Program-made: the position numbers and the translations under genes
In this document: positions 43,602-54,437 of the stretch, piece by piece
How positions within the stretch are numbered: the first letter of the stretch is position 1
Layout of the letters: each line of letters begins with the position of its first letter
Notes under the pieces: model-generated
What the model saw: only the letters and a program-made list of their open reading frames with translations
The model's database searches: none
Told to the model about the DNA's origin: nothing
From: Bacillota bacterium
Lineage (GTDB): Bacteria > Bacillota > Bacilli > Paenibacillales > NBRC-103111
DNA: 64,000 nucleotides
Reading direction: 5' to 3'
Assembly: GCA_023386955.1 (NCBI GenBank)
Contig: JAEWIS010000031.1
Coordinates: 310,001-374,000 of the forward strand

Positions 43602-43665
43602 CTAGTGTAAGTCATTAAGCACTATCGTATTCCCAAGGTTTTCCGATAAAACCCGTCGCCGTATT

Positions 43666-43706
43666 AAAAAACAGGCCTTGCCATCTCACGATGACAAAGC
43701 CTGTTC
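43666..43706 (-). terminator. Terminator of the giant SLH gene
   Basis: AACAGGCTTTG-CATC pairs with GATG-CAAGGCCTGTT, then TTTTAA on the minus strand. Confidence 0.85.
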
Positions 43707-43734
43707 AATTTCTCCAAGATGCTCGGGGATTAGC

Positions 43735-46700
43735 TTACCCTCCCGCTCCATCCTGCGGCTGGGGAAGCGTCGGTGCACCCTCTGTGACGGTAATCATAAC
43801 CTGAGCGCTTCCTTGCTTGCCTGGAGTGAGGGCTGTGCAGGTTAGGCTGGCACCAGGCTTCAGGGGGACAGTGCCCGACTGTTCCTGAACCAATGTGAAG
43901 GTTCCGTCCGCTTCAGACGCTTGAATAGAGGTTCGGAACCCGATATCCGGAATGCCAATCTGGTAGATATTAATCTTGGCCCCCGGCTCCGTCTGACCGG
44001 AAATGTAAATGTTGCTTCCGTAGACGCTGGCTGTGACTGTAGGAGCGGCTGTCTGGCCGGCAATAGGGAGAACCCGGATCAGAAGAGGCTTGCTGATCAG
44101 CTTTCCGGTCTCCTTGGCTGTGATGCGGATGGTGTCCCCTGCCTTGACGGTTCCGGGTACCTCGAAGGTACTATTCCAGGTATAGAAGGTCAGTCGGGTC
44201 TGCCCTTCCACATGGTAAACCTCCACATCCGCTGCCGCGGGATATGTGATGAGTACACTGTAGTCCCCTTCGTATACACTTCGGGATACGGTGGGTGTTT
44301 CCGTTGTGCCTTGCATTGGAAGCACGGTCAGCACGGCCGGGGCCCCGGCGTTCTTGCCCCCGCTTAAAGGTTTGGCATAGATGCGGAACACATCACCAGC
44401 CTTCAACGGATTGGCAAAATCCAGCTTAAGCTTTCCGCTGGTTTCCATTTTGCTCATACCCAGCAATAATTCCTCACTATCCCTTATCACCAGCAGACTG
44501 CTTGATGGAAGACTGACATAGACTTCTGTTGTCTCCGTGTAGATTTTTTCAGATACCCAAGGAGATCCGTTATCGGTCTTGTAAGACGATACTTTGACAA
44601 CCAGAGGTTTGCTGTCCTGAAGGTTGGGCTTCCGGGCATAGAACAGGATTTCATCTCCCGCCAAGACACTTGCCGTATCCAGGGCCAGCTTGAAGCGCCC
44701 CTGGTCTGTGGCTTTAACCGTTTCTTTGGAAAGAAGGTTTCCGTAACGGTCCTTAGCCCAAATTTCGGTTCCCGCCTCGGCTGTACCTTCAGCATACGTG
44801 CTGTCCTCATACAAGGAACCTGTAAGAACTGGTGCAGGCGTAAGCTGAACAAGGGCTCCAACCGTAACAGCCAGTTTTTCGCTGAGCTGCTGTCCGCGTT
44901 TTTTTGCTGTCACATTCAATATATCGTTTGTTTTAATTTTGGACAGCTTTACCGTGTAGAAGCCACTCTTGGTTGTTTTGACGTCCAGAGGACTGCCCTT
45001 GGCATCCGCCACCGTCACCTCGCTGAACGGAGCCGCCAGTATGCTCAGCATTCCGTCACTCTCGAGTACGCTGCCCACAAGCACAGGCGTATCCGTTTTC
45101 TGGGCAGGCTTCGTGTATTGAATCTTGACGGTACTGCTTGACTGGAGATCTGCTCTGTAGGCAGACACCTTGTACTCTCCTTCTAGAACGAATGGAGTAA
45201 TATCTCCAACAAAACGGCCACCCATATCCGCCTGGATACTATACAAATGGGTATATCCATAGGGCCCTGTAATGAAAATATCAGCCCCCGGCGCCGCGGT
45301 TCCCAGCAAGGTGCCATAATAAATGTCGTTAAGCAGAACAGGGGGTTCCGCCTTGGGCAGACTCGCCAAAACCTGAACCGATGAAGCCTCGCTCACGGTC
45401 TTGCCACTAGCCTGGGCTCTTACATTCAAGATTTCGCCCGCTTTCAGGCTCCTGCCCGATGGAATCACTGTTGTACCTTCCTTGGGCGTTGACTTGCTGA
45501 TTTGAGTGCCAGTGCTGTCATAGACGTAGAAGGTAGACCCGCTTTCGCCTATAACATACAAATCACTGTAATTCGCCTTCGCAATCGGAATTACATAAGG
45601 CTTGGCGGTTATACTGCTGGATGCAGCTTCCGCCGTTGCAGGGGCACTCAGCTTCTTTCCTGCCTGCTTGGCATAAATGGTGATGCTGCTCCGGGCTGCC
45701 GCTTGTTCAATGGAGAATAGGAAGGTTCCGTCTGCTCCTGCCGTGGCCATTAGAGTCCCGTTCAGCCAAATGGATGCCCCCAGCTCGGCTGTACCCATAA
45801 GCTGCTTATCTGTTATGAAATGAATGACGGGCTGTGCTGTAGTACCTTGCAAAGGAAGAATCGGAACCGGGGTTGTGGCGCTTGGCTGCTCTCCCGGTGT
45901 TTGGGCAGTCAGGCTAATGGCCTGTTTGCCGGCCATAGGAGCGCCAAGCTCCATAGAGAACGTTCCATCCGCTCCTGCCAAGGCCTTAGCCAGCTTTGCT
46001 CCATTCTCTGCATAAGCAGCAACCGCAGCTCCCGGCGCCGCAAATCCTAACAGCTTGGTGTCATCCTCGTATAAGGTTGAGATCAGCACGGGTGCCAAAG
46101 AGATTTTCGCCGCCGCGGGATGTACGGTTAGGCTCGCAGCAACGCTTGTCTTGTAGCCGGGCATTCTGGCCTTGACCAGCAGCTTCTCTCCTGCCGCCAA
46201 GTCATTCATCAGCGCAATTTCAGTAGCCGTTGAAGAGGCGGTTCCGGTATACAGCCTGCTGCCGTCCGTTTTGGTAATTTGCAGCTCGGCCCCTTGGGCG
46301 GTGCTGACAGAGAGGTAATGGGCGCTGCCCGCATACAGCTCTCCATATACAATCGGCGTGTCTGTCCAGGTTGGGGCTTCGGTAACCTTTTCATCCAGAA
46401 GAGTTTCCAAATAACCACCGGTGAAAACATAGATATGAACAGTGTCCCCTTTGGATAGAGGCGTGCCCATGTTTAACGGAATTTGAACCTTGCCCTCTCC
46501 GCAATAGTCTTTGACAACCGTAATCCCGTTCCTTACGATCTTCAGATGAGACCGGACAGGAATATTTACCGAGAGAACGGTGTCTCCTTCTGTAAGGGGT
46601 GTAAGAAGCTGAGGCAACGGCGGAGTGCCTGATTGCGCATAGGGTCTGATGATATAGCTTCTTAAGGGGCTGTTCTTTTTCCCGGGCATTCGAGCTACTA

Positions 46701-49700
46701 ACCAGATATCCTGGGCATTAGGGAGTTCCGCTGTCAGATCCTCAAACAAGAAGGTCCCGTCCCACGCTCTTGTGCGGCTGATAAGGATGGATTGGTCCTT
46801 GCCCGTCCACAGTTCGACGATAGCTCCTTTTTCTGCTGTTCCTGTGAACAAGTATCCCTTAGTTGTGGGTTGGGCATGTGTAAGAACAGGTTGTGTGGTG
46901 ACCCCGCTCAAGGTCTGTACCGGAATTCGAACAGCGGAGCTATTCTCAAAACCCGGTGCTGTTCCCGAGACCTCAATCTCATTTCCTGCTTCAAGACTCA
47001 GGCTCCATAGCTCCAATTGGAAGTAGCCGTTGTAGACAGGGGCCGTACCCAACAGACGTCCGTCGGATGCCCTTACCAGCACAAAGCCTTCTCCATCCAG
47101 CGTTCCTTCAATAGCGAAGCCTTGCGGGTATGCCCGGGACTGCTGGTACAATACCGGTACTGCAGCTGTTCCGCTTATCGGTTGAACCGTGAAGGTTCTG
47201 GGATCGCTTGTTTCTTTGCCAGGTGCAGCAGCCGTTAATTGAACCTGTGTTCCTTCTTTCAACACAGATTCTGCTGTTATGAAGGACAATTCATAATACC
47301 CTGTGCTGCCTGCCCTTGTTGCTGTATGCCAGCCGTCCTGGGTAAGCAGAACCTCAGCTCCGGGTTCTGTCCAGCCTGTCAGTTTGCCGCCATTGGCAAA
47401 CACGGTTCCCACAACCCCGCCAAGCTCTGTCTGTCCGACAGCCGGCTGCACTTGAACCAACACCGGCTCGCTGGGCAGCTTGCCTGCGGCCACAGCAATG
47501 AGCTGGACGGTGTCGTTCGCCTGAATGGAAGCCGGAAGAGGATACAGCTCCAGCGTAAATTGCTTTTCCTTGCCTTCCTCACCCTGGCCACGGACAGAAG
47601 TGATGACTTGGCCGTTGCTGTCAACCAGGTAGATGGCGGCCTCGAATTCGGCGTTACCTACAATCCGGCTGCTATTGAGATAAAGTTCATCATCCATCGT
47701 AGGCTGAGTTGTCTTAATGGCCGGTTCTTGAACCTTCGCCATTAATGGCTCGCTTGTTTTCTTGAGAGGAGTCTTCGCATAGATAGCCAATGCCTCCCCA
47801 GGAATCAGGAAAACCCGGGACAGGCTGATCTCCGCTTTTCCCGCTGCATTTGCGGTTCCAGTGGCAATAATCTGGCCATTGGTTCTTCTCACCTCAAGCT
47901 TTACGCTGGCCTCCGCCTGCAGTTGCAGCGTGAAGTCACCCGGGAAAAGCTGCTTCACCAGCTCAGGAGTCGCTGCTGTCTCCGTTGGTTCGAACACGTC
48001 AACCTGCAGAGGAGGGCTTGCCAACTTGGCCGGGGCCTTGGCTGTAATGCGTACAGGATCAAATCCGGTCAGAGGCTGAAGCAGCTGGATTGTAAACAGC
48101 CCGCTCTGATCGGCAATGCCGACTCCGATTGGAACACCCTTACCATTCTCTGCTTTCAAAATGGCGTTTGGCTCAGTTGTGCCGCTGATTGCCTCGGCAA
48201 GCTCCAGCAGGAGCTCCTTGACCGCCGGCTGTGCCGTTGCTGCTTCACCGGACAACGGAAGCCGCTGCAGGGTAACAGGGAGACTGGCGGCTTTGCCTTG
48301 GAGAGTGGCATATACCTTCAACTCTCCGGCAGGCAATGGGGTGGTCGCTGCCAGCAGGATGGTGAACGGTGCCAAACCATTGGCTAACAGGGTCTTATCC
48401 GCGGTGGCTTCCCCATAAACCGCCCCATCCGGACCAATCAGGCGTACCAGTGCATCCGGGTCTGCTGTGCCGTGAACCAGCCAGTCGCCTTCGTAGAAGG
48501 GCTGAGGCTTGGGGGCAGCAGCTTGACTGATGGCGGCGATAACAGGCACCTTCAGCTCAGCGCTGTCGCGTTTGCCGTGGAGTTGGGATACGATCACCAC
48601 GTCTTCCCCAGCCTTCAACACAACCTGAGCGTCATGGATATAGAAGGAACCGCTTGAGGGAATGGAGTAAGAGGATTGGGCAGCTCCCGCTTTTACTTGG
48701 AGTGTTCCTCCAGGCTCTGCGGTGCCAACAAGGACCAGCTCCCCAGCGTAAACCGCAGCAGTAAGCTTGGGCATAATCGCTTGTGCCATGCTGTTGAATG
48801 CGGCTTCAGCTGCGGTGAGCCTGGAATAATTCGTCAGGTCCGCTTTTTGCGCACCCTTGGCAATCGCCAAATCTGCTAAGCGACGCGCTTCTGTAATAGC
48901 AGAACCGTGTGCATTTTGAACCTGGGCGGCCTCCGGCAATGCTTCGATGGCCTTGATGGCGGCAGCAATGGCTTCGGCCTGGCCTTGCTTCAGCAGCAAC
49001 AACTGCGCTTCCGCTTCCTCCAGTCGATTTACATTCACTACTTGCTCATCGAATACGATGTTTTGTTGGGTTAAGACAGTTACGGCTTGCCGGGCTGCTT
49101 GAAACAGCGGCTCATCGCCCAGAGTCAGTGCGTCCTTTGCGGGGAGGGCCTGAATTGCCTTGGCTGCCTGAGCGATCAGCTTCTCATGCCCGGCTTCCAG
49201 CTCCTGAAGCTTTTCCTCCAGGGATATCAGCTTGGTCAGGTTCGTAATCTCCTCCTTGCCTCCCTTGGCAATGGCTATATCAGCCAGACGCCGGGCTTCG
49301 GTAATAGCCGTTTTGTCCGAGGGGGTTACATTTTCCAGTGCAGGCAATGCCTCGATGGCCTTGATTGCGACAGCAATGGCTTCGGCCTGGCCTTGCTTCA
49401 GCAGCAACAACTGCGCTTCCGCTTCCTCCAGCCGCTTCACATTCACCACTTGTTCATCGAATACGATGTCTTGTTGGGTTAAGATAGTCACGGCTTGCCG
49501 GGCTGCTTGAACCAGCGGCTCATCGCCCAGGGTCAGTGCATCCTTCGCTGGCAGGGCCTGGATCGCCTTGGCCGCCTGATCAATCAGCTTCTCATGCCCG
49601 GCTTCCAGCTCCTGGAGCTTGGCCAGCAGCGATTCCAGCTTAGTGAGGTTCTTGATTTGGCCATCCTCAGCTCCCGCTTCCCGGGCAGCGGTAACCTTGG

Positions 49701-52551
49701 CATGAGCCTCCTCAACTGCGGTCTTATCCTTCAAGGTAGCTTGGCTGCTTTCCGGAAGCTGTTCAATTACCGCGATAGCCGCTTGGACAGCCTCGTTCAT
49801 GATGATTCTAAGCTCTGCCAATTTGGCCTCTACAGCAACCAGCACATGCAAATTTGAAATTTGATCATCTGTTATTTGAAAGCGGAGCTTGGCTCCATCT
49901 ATCTCCACGCGCAGGATGTCCACTGCGAACTGTGCCTTCAAGGTCAACTGGCTCAGAGATGGAAGCTGCAGAATGGAGGTGTTGATAGCGATAATCGCTT
50001 GATCCGCCTCGCTTAAACCTCCTTGCAGCTCTTCCACCCGTTTGTTGGCAGCTGTGAGCTTACTCCAGTCGATATAGGTGTCAAAAGACGGTATCCCGGC
50101 GGCAGCAGCCAGGGTACTGGCGTTCTCTGCCTTAGCCTCTGCCGCCTGGATCAGGCTGATAATGTCCAGCAATTGCTCGGATCTGATGTCTGCGGCTTCC
50201 GGCAGATGATTGATGCTCTCCTGGGCTCCGGCGATAGCAGCAGACAGCTCCTGAAGCTGGGCCAACCGCTGCTCCGTTTTCAGAATCCGGTCCCGATTGG
50301 CAAGCACTTCTTCCTTCACTCCAGCCGCTTTGGCAGCCTGGATGGCTTCCCTGGCCGTCTTCAGCTTGGTCTCCGCGTTACTCCGGGATGCTTGGTCCAG
50401 GCCGATGACAGCAGCATCCGATGGCAGGGCATTCAGGGCTTCCTGGGCAGGGCCGGCAAGAAGCTTCATGATAGCGGCCTCCACCTCATTCAGCCGCTTC
50501 AGGCTTTCGGCAGCCACAGATTTGCCCAAAGCCTTCACTGCGTGTACCTTGGACCAAGCCGCCTCGATAGCGGGCCGGTCGCTTAGTTGAAGGGCAGCAG
50601 GACCGGGAAGGGCATTAATGGCCTCTTCCGCCACCTTGATGACGTTATTATAAACATCTTCCTTATTGGTTCCCTCCAATACAAGGGTCACATCTTCGGA
50701 AGCCAGCTCCAGGGAATCAATGATCCCGTTGGCTTGCACAGTAGCGCTGGCTTGAAGCACAAGGGAGCCGATTCGTGTATCCTTCATCACCTTGACGGAA
50801 GCCCCGGCAGTCTTAACTGTGGCTTTGGTGATATTGCCGGATAGCTCAGCAACTGCCTTGGCGGTCACCTCTGCCTCCGCCACACGGCCTTTTGACACCA
50901 AAACCGCATCCGAGGCTATCTCCACCTTGGCAACTGCAGCATCCTGGTCTACTTCCAGCTTGGCTCCGTTGGCAGTCAATTGGACCACGCCTGCTACAAT
51001 TGCGCCTCGGGCCACCGTTAATTGGGCGCCTGGCGCTTTAATAATTAGGTCCCCTTCAAAATTCCCGCGCAGCTCCACCTTCTGTTGGGCAGCACCCTGC
51101 AGCAGGATAGTCCGGCCGAGCGATCCGGATTGCACATCCAGAATAGCCTTGGATTCCACATTGGTTTGGACCACTTCAGTATTGCCTGCAGCAATTATAC
51201 GAACCGGATTAGGCTGAGCCGCTGCTTTTACGGTCAACAGGCGGGTAACCTGGACGTTCTGCAGCTTGATGGAATTGGAAGCTCCGGAGAGAATCTCAGC
51301 TTCCGGCACCTGAATATTCCTTACAAGCAGTTCCTTGTCGGCTCCAGGGTCCAACTGCAGCAGGCCATTAATAACCGCGTTCCCCGATTCAGGTCCAACC
51401 TGCTCTACCCCGCTGGCAATCCGGTAGTTGCCATTGTATGTTTTACCCTCTAGTACAGAAAGCACCGTTGCTGTACCGATGATGGTCTTGCCAGTGGCAG
51501 TTCCTTTATAGAGGAGGGAATACACCGTCCCTATCTCCTGAATCTCCGTTGTGAGCACAATAGCATTGTTGTTACCGGCTTGTTGTACAGCCGATTTGAC
51601 AACCAACGCAGGGCTGAAGGAATAGTCCGCTGCGTTAACGCTCATTCCCGATTTATCAAAGATAACTTCTACTTTATCCGTCCCCGTGGACCGGACACTG
51701 GCAACAGTGGCTTGGCTTGTTCCGCCTCCGCCACCTCCGCCAACTCCTCCTCCTCCACCAACAGAGGTTGAAGGGGAGGGACTGGGGGAACTGCTTGCAG
51801 TTGAGACTGGTGTTGCTGAAGGTGTGCTGCCTGCGAGCTTTTCCGCCGCTGCAAGATAAGCTTCCTTATGGGTCAGAAACTCGTAGGCCAACCGCGCCAA
51901 CGCTTGACGCTGGGCATGTTGGCCAGGCAGATATTGCATATTTCCGTCTGCTCCTGCAGTTCCCTGAACAAAGCCGATTTCAAAAGCTAACTGCACAGAT
52001 GCTCTCGCCCAGGGAGATACCTCGTCCAGGTCGGCAATTTTCTTGACCGGCGTCACCTTCGCAGCAGCCGCTTCAAGACCCATTCCGCGAACAAAAAACA
52101 CCGCAAGCTGCTCCCGTGTTACAGGGCCGTCCGGCGTAAAGAGATCCTCTGAGGTTCCCTCTGTAATACCTGCCTTGACCAGAGCGCCTACGTAGCCTTT
52201 ATACCAAGCGTCCGGTCCTACGTCCCTAAACTTGGTGGCAGCTTGCGGGTCTTCCGTCAGATTGGCGGATAACACAAGAACCTTGGCAAACTCGGCCCGG
52301 GACATGGCTTTTCCCGGACCGAAGCTTCCATCCGCATAACCTGACAAAATCCCCTTTGACTCCAAGACTTGAATTTCCTCTTTTGCATAGGAATCCTCCA
52401 AGTCTATAAATGCGGACGCCTTCACACCCTGGTCTTCTTGCTTGGGGGGTGCTGCTGCCAAAGCAGTGCCGCCTAGACCGAAGATTGTCGTGAAAACCAT
52501 CGTTACCGCAAGCAATAATGACAGTTCCCTCTTAAGCTTGTTAGATCTCAT
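43735..52551 (-). CDS. Giant SLH-anchored surface protein (2938 aa)
   Basis: Secreted wall-bound protein. Signal peptide about 1-33; three SLH domains about 45-225 (AFIDLEDSYAKEEIQVLES, KFRDVGPDAWYKGYVGALV, KIADLDEVSPWARASVQLA); Ser/Thr/Pro linker and a Gly run; a beta-helix-like region of short strands about 300-640 (valine-rich, many LELASEDVTL-like turns); a helical region about 640-1290 made of repeated 'ALP' units of about 68 and 136 residues; then a long array of about 20 beta-sandwich units (GTAEPGA..., with YXG-like turns) to the end. No catalytic domain is recognised. It probably is a long stalk or adhesin. GAGGAGAG precedes the ATG at 52551. Confidence 0.85.
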   Translation of the reverse strand: MRSNKLKRELSLLLAVTMVFTTIFGLGGTALAAAPPKQEDQGVKASAFIDLEDSYAKEEIQVLESKGILSGYADGSFGPGKAMSRAEFAKVLVLSANLTEDPQAATKFRDVGPDAWYKGYVGALVKAGITEGTSEDLFTPDGPVTREQLAVFFVRGMGLEAAAAKVTPVKKIADLDEVSPWARASVQLAFEIGFVQGTAGADGNMQYLPGQHAQRQALARLAYEFLTHKEAYLAAAEKLAGSTPSATPVSTASSSPSPSPSTSVGGGGGVGGGGGGGTSQATVASVRSTGTDKVEVIFDKSGMSVNAADYSFSPALVVKSAVQQAGNNNAIVLTTEIQEIGTVYSLLYKGTATGKTIIGTATVLSVLEGKTYNGNYRIASGVEQVGPESGNAVINGLLQLDPGADKELLVRNIQVPEAEILSGASNSIKLQNVQVTRLLTVKAAAQPNPVRIIAAGNTEVVQTNVESKAILDVQSGSLGRTILLQGAAQQKVELRGNFEGDLIIKAPGAQLTVARGAIVAGVVQLTANGAKLEVDQDAAVAKVEIASDAVLVSKGRVAEAEVTAKAVAELSGNITKATVKTAGASVKVMKDTRIGSLVLQASATVQANGIIDSLELASEDVTLVLEGTNKEDVYNNVIKVAEEAINALPGPAALQLSDRPAIEAAWSKVHAVKALGKSVAAESLKRLNEVEAAIMKLLAGPAQEALNALPSDAAVIGLDQASRSNAETKLKTAREAIQAAKAAGVKEEVLANRDRILKTEQRLAQLQELSAAIAGAQESINHLPEAADIRSEQLLDIISLIQAAEAKAENASTLAAAAGIPSFDTYIDWSKLTAANKRVEELQGGLSEADQAIIAINTSILQLPSLSQLTLKAQFAVDILRVEIDGAKLRFQITDDQISNLHVLVAVEAKLAELRIIMNEAVQAAIAVIEQLPESSQATLKDKTAVEEAHAKVTAAREAGAEDGQIKNLTKLESLLAKLQELEAGHEKLIDQAAKAIQALPAKDALTLGDEPLVQAARQAVTILTQQDIVFDEQVVNVKRLEEAEAQLLLLKQGQAEAIAVAIKAIEALPALENVTPSDKTAITEARRLADIAIAKGGKEEITNLTKLISLEEKLQELEAGHEKLIAQAAKAIQALPAKDALTLGDEPLFQAARQAVTVLTQQNIVFDEQVVNVNRLEEAEAQLLLLKQGQAEAIAAAIKAIEALPEAAQVQNAHGSAITEARRLADLAIAKGAQKADLTNYSRLTAAEAAFNSMAQAIMPKLTAAVYAGELVLVGTAEPGGTLQVKAGAAQSSYSIPSSGSFYIHDAQVVLKAGEDVVIVSQLHGKRDSAELKVPVIAAISQAAAPKPQPFYEGDWLVHGTADPDALVRLIGPDGAVYGEATADKTLLANGLAPFTILLAATTPLPAGELKVYATLQGKAASLPVTLQRLPLSGEAATAQPAVKELLLELAEAISGTTEPNAILKAENGKGVPIGVGIADQSGLFTIQLLQPLTGFDPVRITAKAPAKLASPPLQVDVFEPTETAATPELVKQLFPGDFTLQLQAEASVKLEVRRTNGQIIATGTANAAGKAEISLSRVFLIPGEALAIYAKTPLKKTSEPLMAKVQEPAIKTTQPTMDDELYLNSSRIVGNAEFEAAIYLVDSNGQVITSVRGQGEEGKEKQFTLELYPLPASIQANDTVQLIAVAAGKLPSEPVLVQVQPAVGQTELGGVVGTVFANGGKLTGWTEPGAEVLLTQDGWHTATRAGSTGYYELSFITAESVLKEGTQVQLTAAAPGKETSDPRTFTVQPISGTAAVPVLYQQSRAYPQGFAIEGTLDGEGFVLVRASDGRLLGTAPVYNGYFQLELWSLSLEAGNEIEVSGTAPGFENSSAVRIPVQTLSGVTTQPVLTHAQPTTKGYLFTGTAEKGAIVELWTGKDQSILISRTRAWDGTFLFEDLTAELPNAQDIWLVARMPGKKNSPLRSYIIRPYAQSGTPPLPQLLTPLTEGDTVLSVNIPVRSHLKIVRNGITVVKDYCGEGKVQIPLNMGTPLSKGDTVHIYVFTGGYLETLLDEKVTEAPTWTDTPIVYGELYAGSAHYLSVSTAQGAELQITKTDGSRLYTGTASSTATEIALMNDLAAGEKLLVKARMPGYKTSVAASLTVHPAAAKISLAPVLISTLYEDDTKLLGFAAPGAAVAAYAENGAKLAKALAGADGTFSMELGAPMAGKQAISLTAQTPGEQPSATTPVPILPLQGTTAQPVIHFITDKQLMGTAELGASIWLNGTLMATAGADGTFLFSIEQAAARSSITIYAKQAGKKLSAPATAEAASSSITAKPYVIPIAKANYSDLYVIGESGSTFYVYDSTGTQISKSTPKEGTTVIPSGRSLKAGEILNVRAQASGKTVSEASSVQVLASLPKAEPPVLLNDIYYGTLLGTAAPGADIFITGPYGYTHLYSIQADMGGRFVGDITPFVLEGEYKVSAYRADLQSSSTVKIQYTKPAQKTDTPVLVGSVLESDGMLSILAAPFSEVTVADAKGSPLDVKTTKSGFYTVKLSKIKTNDILNVTAKKRGQQLSEKLAVTVGALVQLTPAPVLTGSLYEDSTYAEGTAEAGTEIWAKDRYGNLLSKETVKATDQGRFKLALDTASVLAGDEILFYARKPNLQDSKPLVVKVSSYKTDNGSPWVSEKIYTETTEVYVSLPSSSLLVIRDSEELLLGMSKMETSGKLKLDFANPLKAGDVFRIYAKPLSGGKNAGAPAVLTVLPMQGTTETPTVSRSVYEGDYSVLITYPAAADVEVYHVEGQTRLTFYTWNSTFEVPGTVKAGDTIRITAKETGKLISKPLLIRVLPIAGQTAAPTVTASVYGSNIYISGQTEPGAKINIYQIGIPDIGFRTSIQASEADGTFTLVQEQSGTVPLKPGASLTCTALTPGKQGSAQVMITVTEGAPTLPQPQDGAGG
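48940..49650 (-). repeat. Near-identical 408-bp tandem repeat inside the giant gene
   Basis: The segment with GCTTCGGCCTGGCCTTGCTT at 48971 recurs at 49379, 408 bases away, with very few changes. It codes for 136 residues (EAIAVAIKAIEALP ... KQGQAEAIA; EQVVNVKRLEEAEAQLLLLK). The likeness at DNA level points to recent duplication or conversion. Confidence 0.85.
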
Positions 52552-53072
52552 TCATTCTGCTCTCCTCTCTTTATCTACGTGCTAATCGTACAAAAATCAG
52601 GCTTATCTCGCGTTCTCCATTTCGTCAAAGAAGAGCTAATAGAAGTATTTAATGGATTATAATGCTATTACGACCAGCCTATCATCTATTATAGGTATAT
52701 TTTTCCTAAACTCCTAATTGCGATTTTGTGAGGTATTTCGAGGAATTCCGTTAATATTTTATAAAGTCCGACAAAAGAGACAGGAAAGGCCTTCCCGTGA
52801 CTGTTTTTAGCCCATTCCTCCGTTCTCTGGAACATTTAGATTGCCTAAATCTTTACTTCCAGTAAAATGGATATTAGAGGAAGCAATATGCCCGCTATTC
52901 ATCTTTCAGTAATGAAACATGCGCAAGGGGATTGTGGAGATTTTGCCAGCAGCAAAATAGCTATACTCACGCTTCGGTGTGCCGCGGACGAAAGCACCAT
53001 AAAAAGCAAAAGGCCTCTGACCGAATTTGATCAGAGGCACTTTCCTGTGCGTATGGAGGTGAGAGGCAGTAT
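52552..53072. other. Intergenic region between two surface-protein genes
   Basis: AT-rich 521-base gap. It holds the ribosome binding site of the giant gene and a terminator at 53008-53040; no gene is supported. Two TATAAT-like boxes on the minus strand lack good -35 partners. Confidence 0.5.
53008..53040 (-). terminator. Terminator of the SH3-like protein gene
   Basis: TGCCTCTGATC pairs with GGTCAGAGGC and leads into TTTTGCTTTTT on the minus strand. Confidence 0.8.
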
Positions 53073-54290
53073 TTATTCCAGCAACGGCTTCTCCGGTACC
53101 CATACGATGCCGCTGTAGGTTGAAATGTGGTACCAATTGATTCCTTCCGGAGAAATCCATTTTTCAAACGACAGGGCCTCCTGATGACTAAACGTACCCG
53201 CCCCATGGCACACTTCACCTGTTAGCGGAAAATAGTAGCTCTTGGTTTCAGGAGTCAATTGGACGACTTCTTGTGTTCCCGTAATGCCTTGAGGTCTTTC
53301 AAGCGGAGCCCGATCCAGGTTGACCACTTTCCAGCCGGATGGAGTTTGGATTCGCGCCCAACCTTCGTTGATTTTATCCGCGGTATAGGTTCCCGGCTGG
53401 AGCCAATTCTGCAAACTAAGGCTGGAATCCCCATCAATGTCAAAATAGCGCGTAGCAGTCCGCAGTGTAATCTGTTCATTCGGCAGGTTAAATTGGGTGA
53501 GCGGCCTTTGTACCCATTTGAAGGTTCCGTCCTCTTGTTGAAGCTTGAACCATGTGTAATGCTCCGTCTTGATCCTATAACTGGAGATCGCCTCCACTTG
53601 AAACATACCAGCATCCGCCTTCGTTCCCTCTCCCGCACCTTCACGAGGGTAATCATAAAGCCGTTCGTTCCCTGTCAGCTTTATGATCCTGTCGCTTGGA
53701 ATCTCATACTGCTGCATATCCTCCAGAATAAAGGGATCAACAATCCACTTCTGGCCTTCTTCAGTCGTAATGCGATACCAGGTCGGCGCTTCAAGAAATG
53801 CCCTTCCCGTGCGGGCGCCACTGTATAAATACCAATACTTTGCAGTCACATGGACCTTCTGCGGTAAAAGGGTTTCCGTAGGCAGAGCATCCTTCCGGTA
53901 AATACCAACATTCGGATCATTATATAATGGCATTTTTTCTATTATGGTCATATCCCGTTCGACTTCTTGAAAGGTTCCTGCTGTAATTCGGTCATCGTCC
54001 TCGATCCATTTGTCCCCCAGCCATGTTTTTACAAGGACGTAGTCCTTGCCCCCTGCCTTCGCTATACAATCGCCGTTGTCCCCACAAGCAGTAGTCAGCG
54101 TCTGCATGCCCGCAATCGAGCCAACCACGGACTCCGGATTGTTGTAATTCTCCAAGAGCTTCGTCTCTGTGAGAACAACCAATGTATGATTAGCCATGGC
54201 ATCGATTTTTGCTGCTGCTTTATTGCCAAGTACATTCAGACTGCCAAACAATACGAGCATCGCGATGATACACTTACCAGCTATTTTCAT
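53073..54290 (-). CDS. Secreted protein with SH3-like/GW-type repeats (405 aa)
   Basis: Signal peptide about 1-27 (CIIAMLVLFGSLNVLGNKAAA). The mature part has at least four SH3-like units marked by a W-x-x-I or W-x-K motif about every 60-80 residues (TWLGDKWIEDDD, TWYRITTEEGQKWIVDP, TWFKLQQEDGTFKWVQRP, GWARIQTPSGWKVVNLD, NWYHISTYSGIVWVPEKP). This design usually binds cell-wall polymers. No catalytic domain. Function unknown. Confidence 0.75.
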   Translation of the reverse strand: MKIAGKCIIAMLVLFGSLNVLGNKAAAKIDAMANHTLVVLTETKLLENYNNPESVVGSIAGMQTLTTACGDNGDCIAKAGGKDYVLVKTWLGDKWIEDDDRITAGTFQEVERDMTIIEKMPLYNDPNVGIYRKDALPTETLLPQKVHVTAKYWYLYSGARTGRAFLEAPTWYRITTEEGQKWIVDPFILEDMQQYEIPSDRIIKLTGNERLYDYPREGAGEGTKADAGMFQVEAISSYRIKTEHYTWFKLQQEDGTFKWVQRPLTQFNLPNEQITLRTATRYFDIDGDSSLSLQNWLQPGTYTADKINEGWARIQTPSGWKVVNLDRAPLERPQGITGTQEVVQLTPETKSYYFPLTGEVCHGAGTFSHQEALSFEKWISPEGINWYHISTYSGIVWVPEKPLLE

Positions 54291-54397
54291 GATTTCCCCT
54301 CCGGCTGCGTGCGGTTACAATTACCACCATGATTTTGTAGACGCAATCTTTAACTGGAAAGTTTCGGAATTCTATTCATCTTCAATAAAAATCCAAC

Positions 54398-54437
54398 AAA
54401 AAAACCGCCGAACTGAGTAATATCAGTCAACGGTTTT
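54398..54437 (-). terminator. Terminator overlapping the end of the phosphodiesterase gene
   Basis: GAAAACCGTTGACTGA pairs with TCAGTTCGGCGGTTTTTT; the left arm contains the last codons and stop. Confidence 0.8.
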
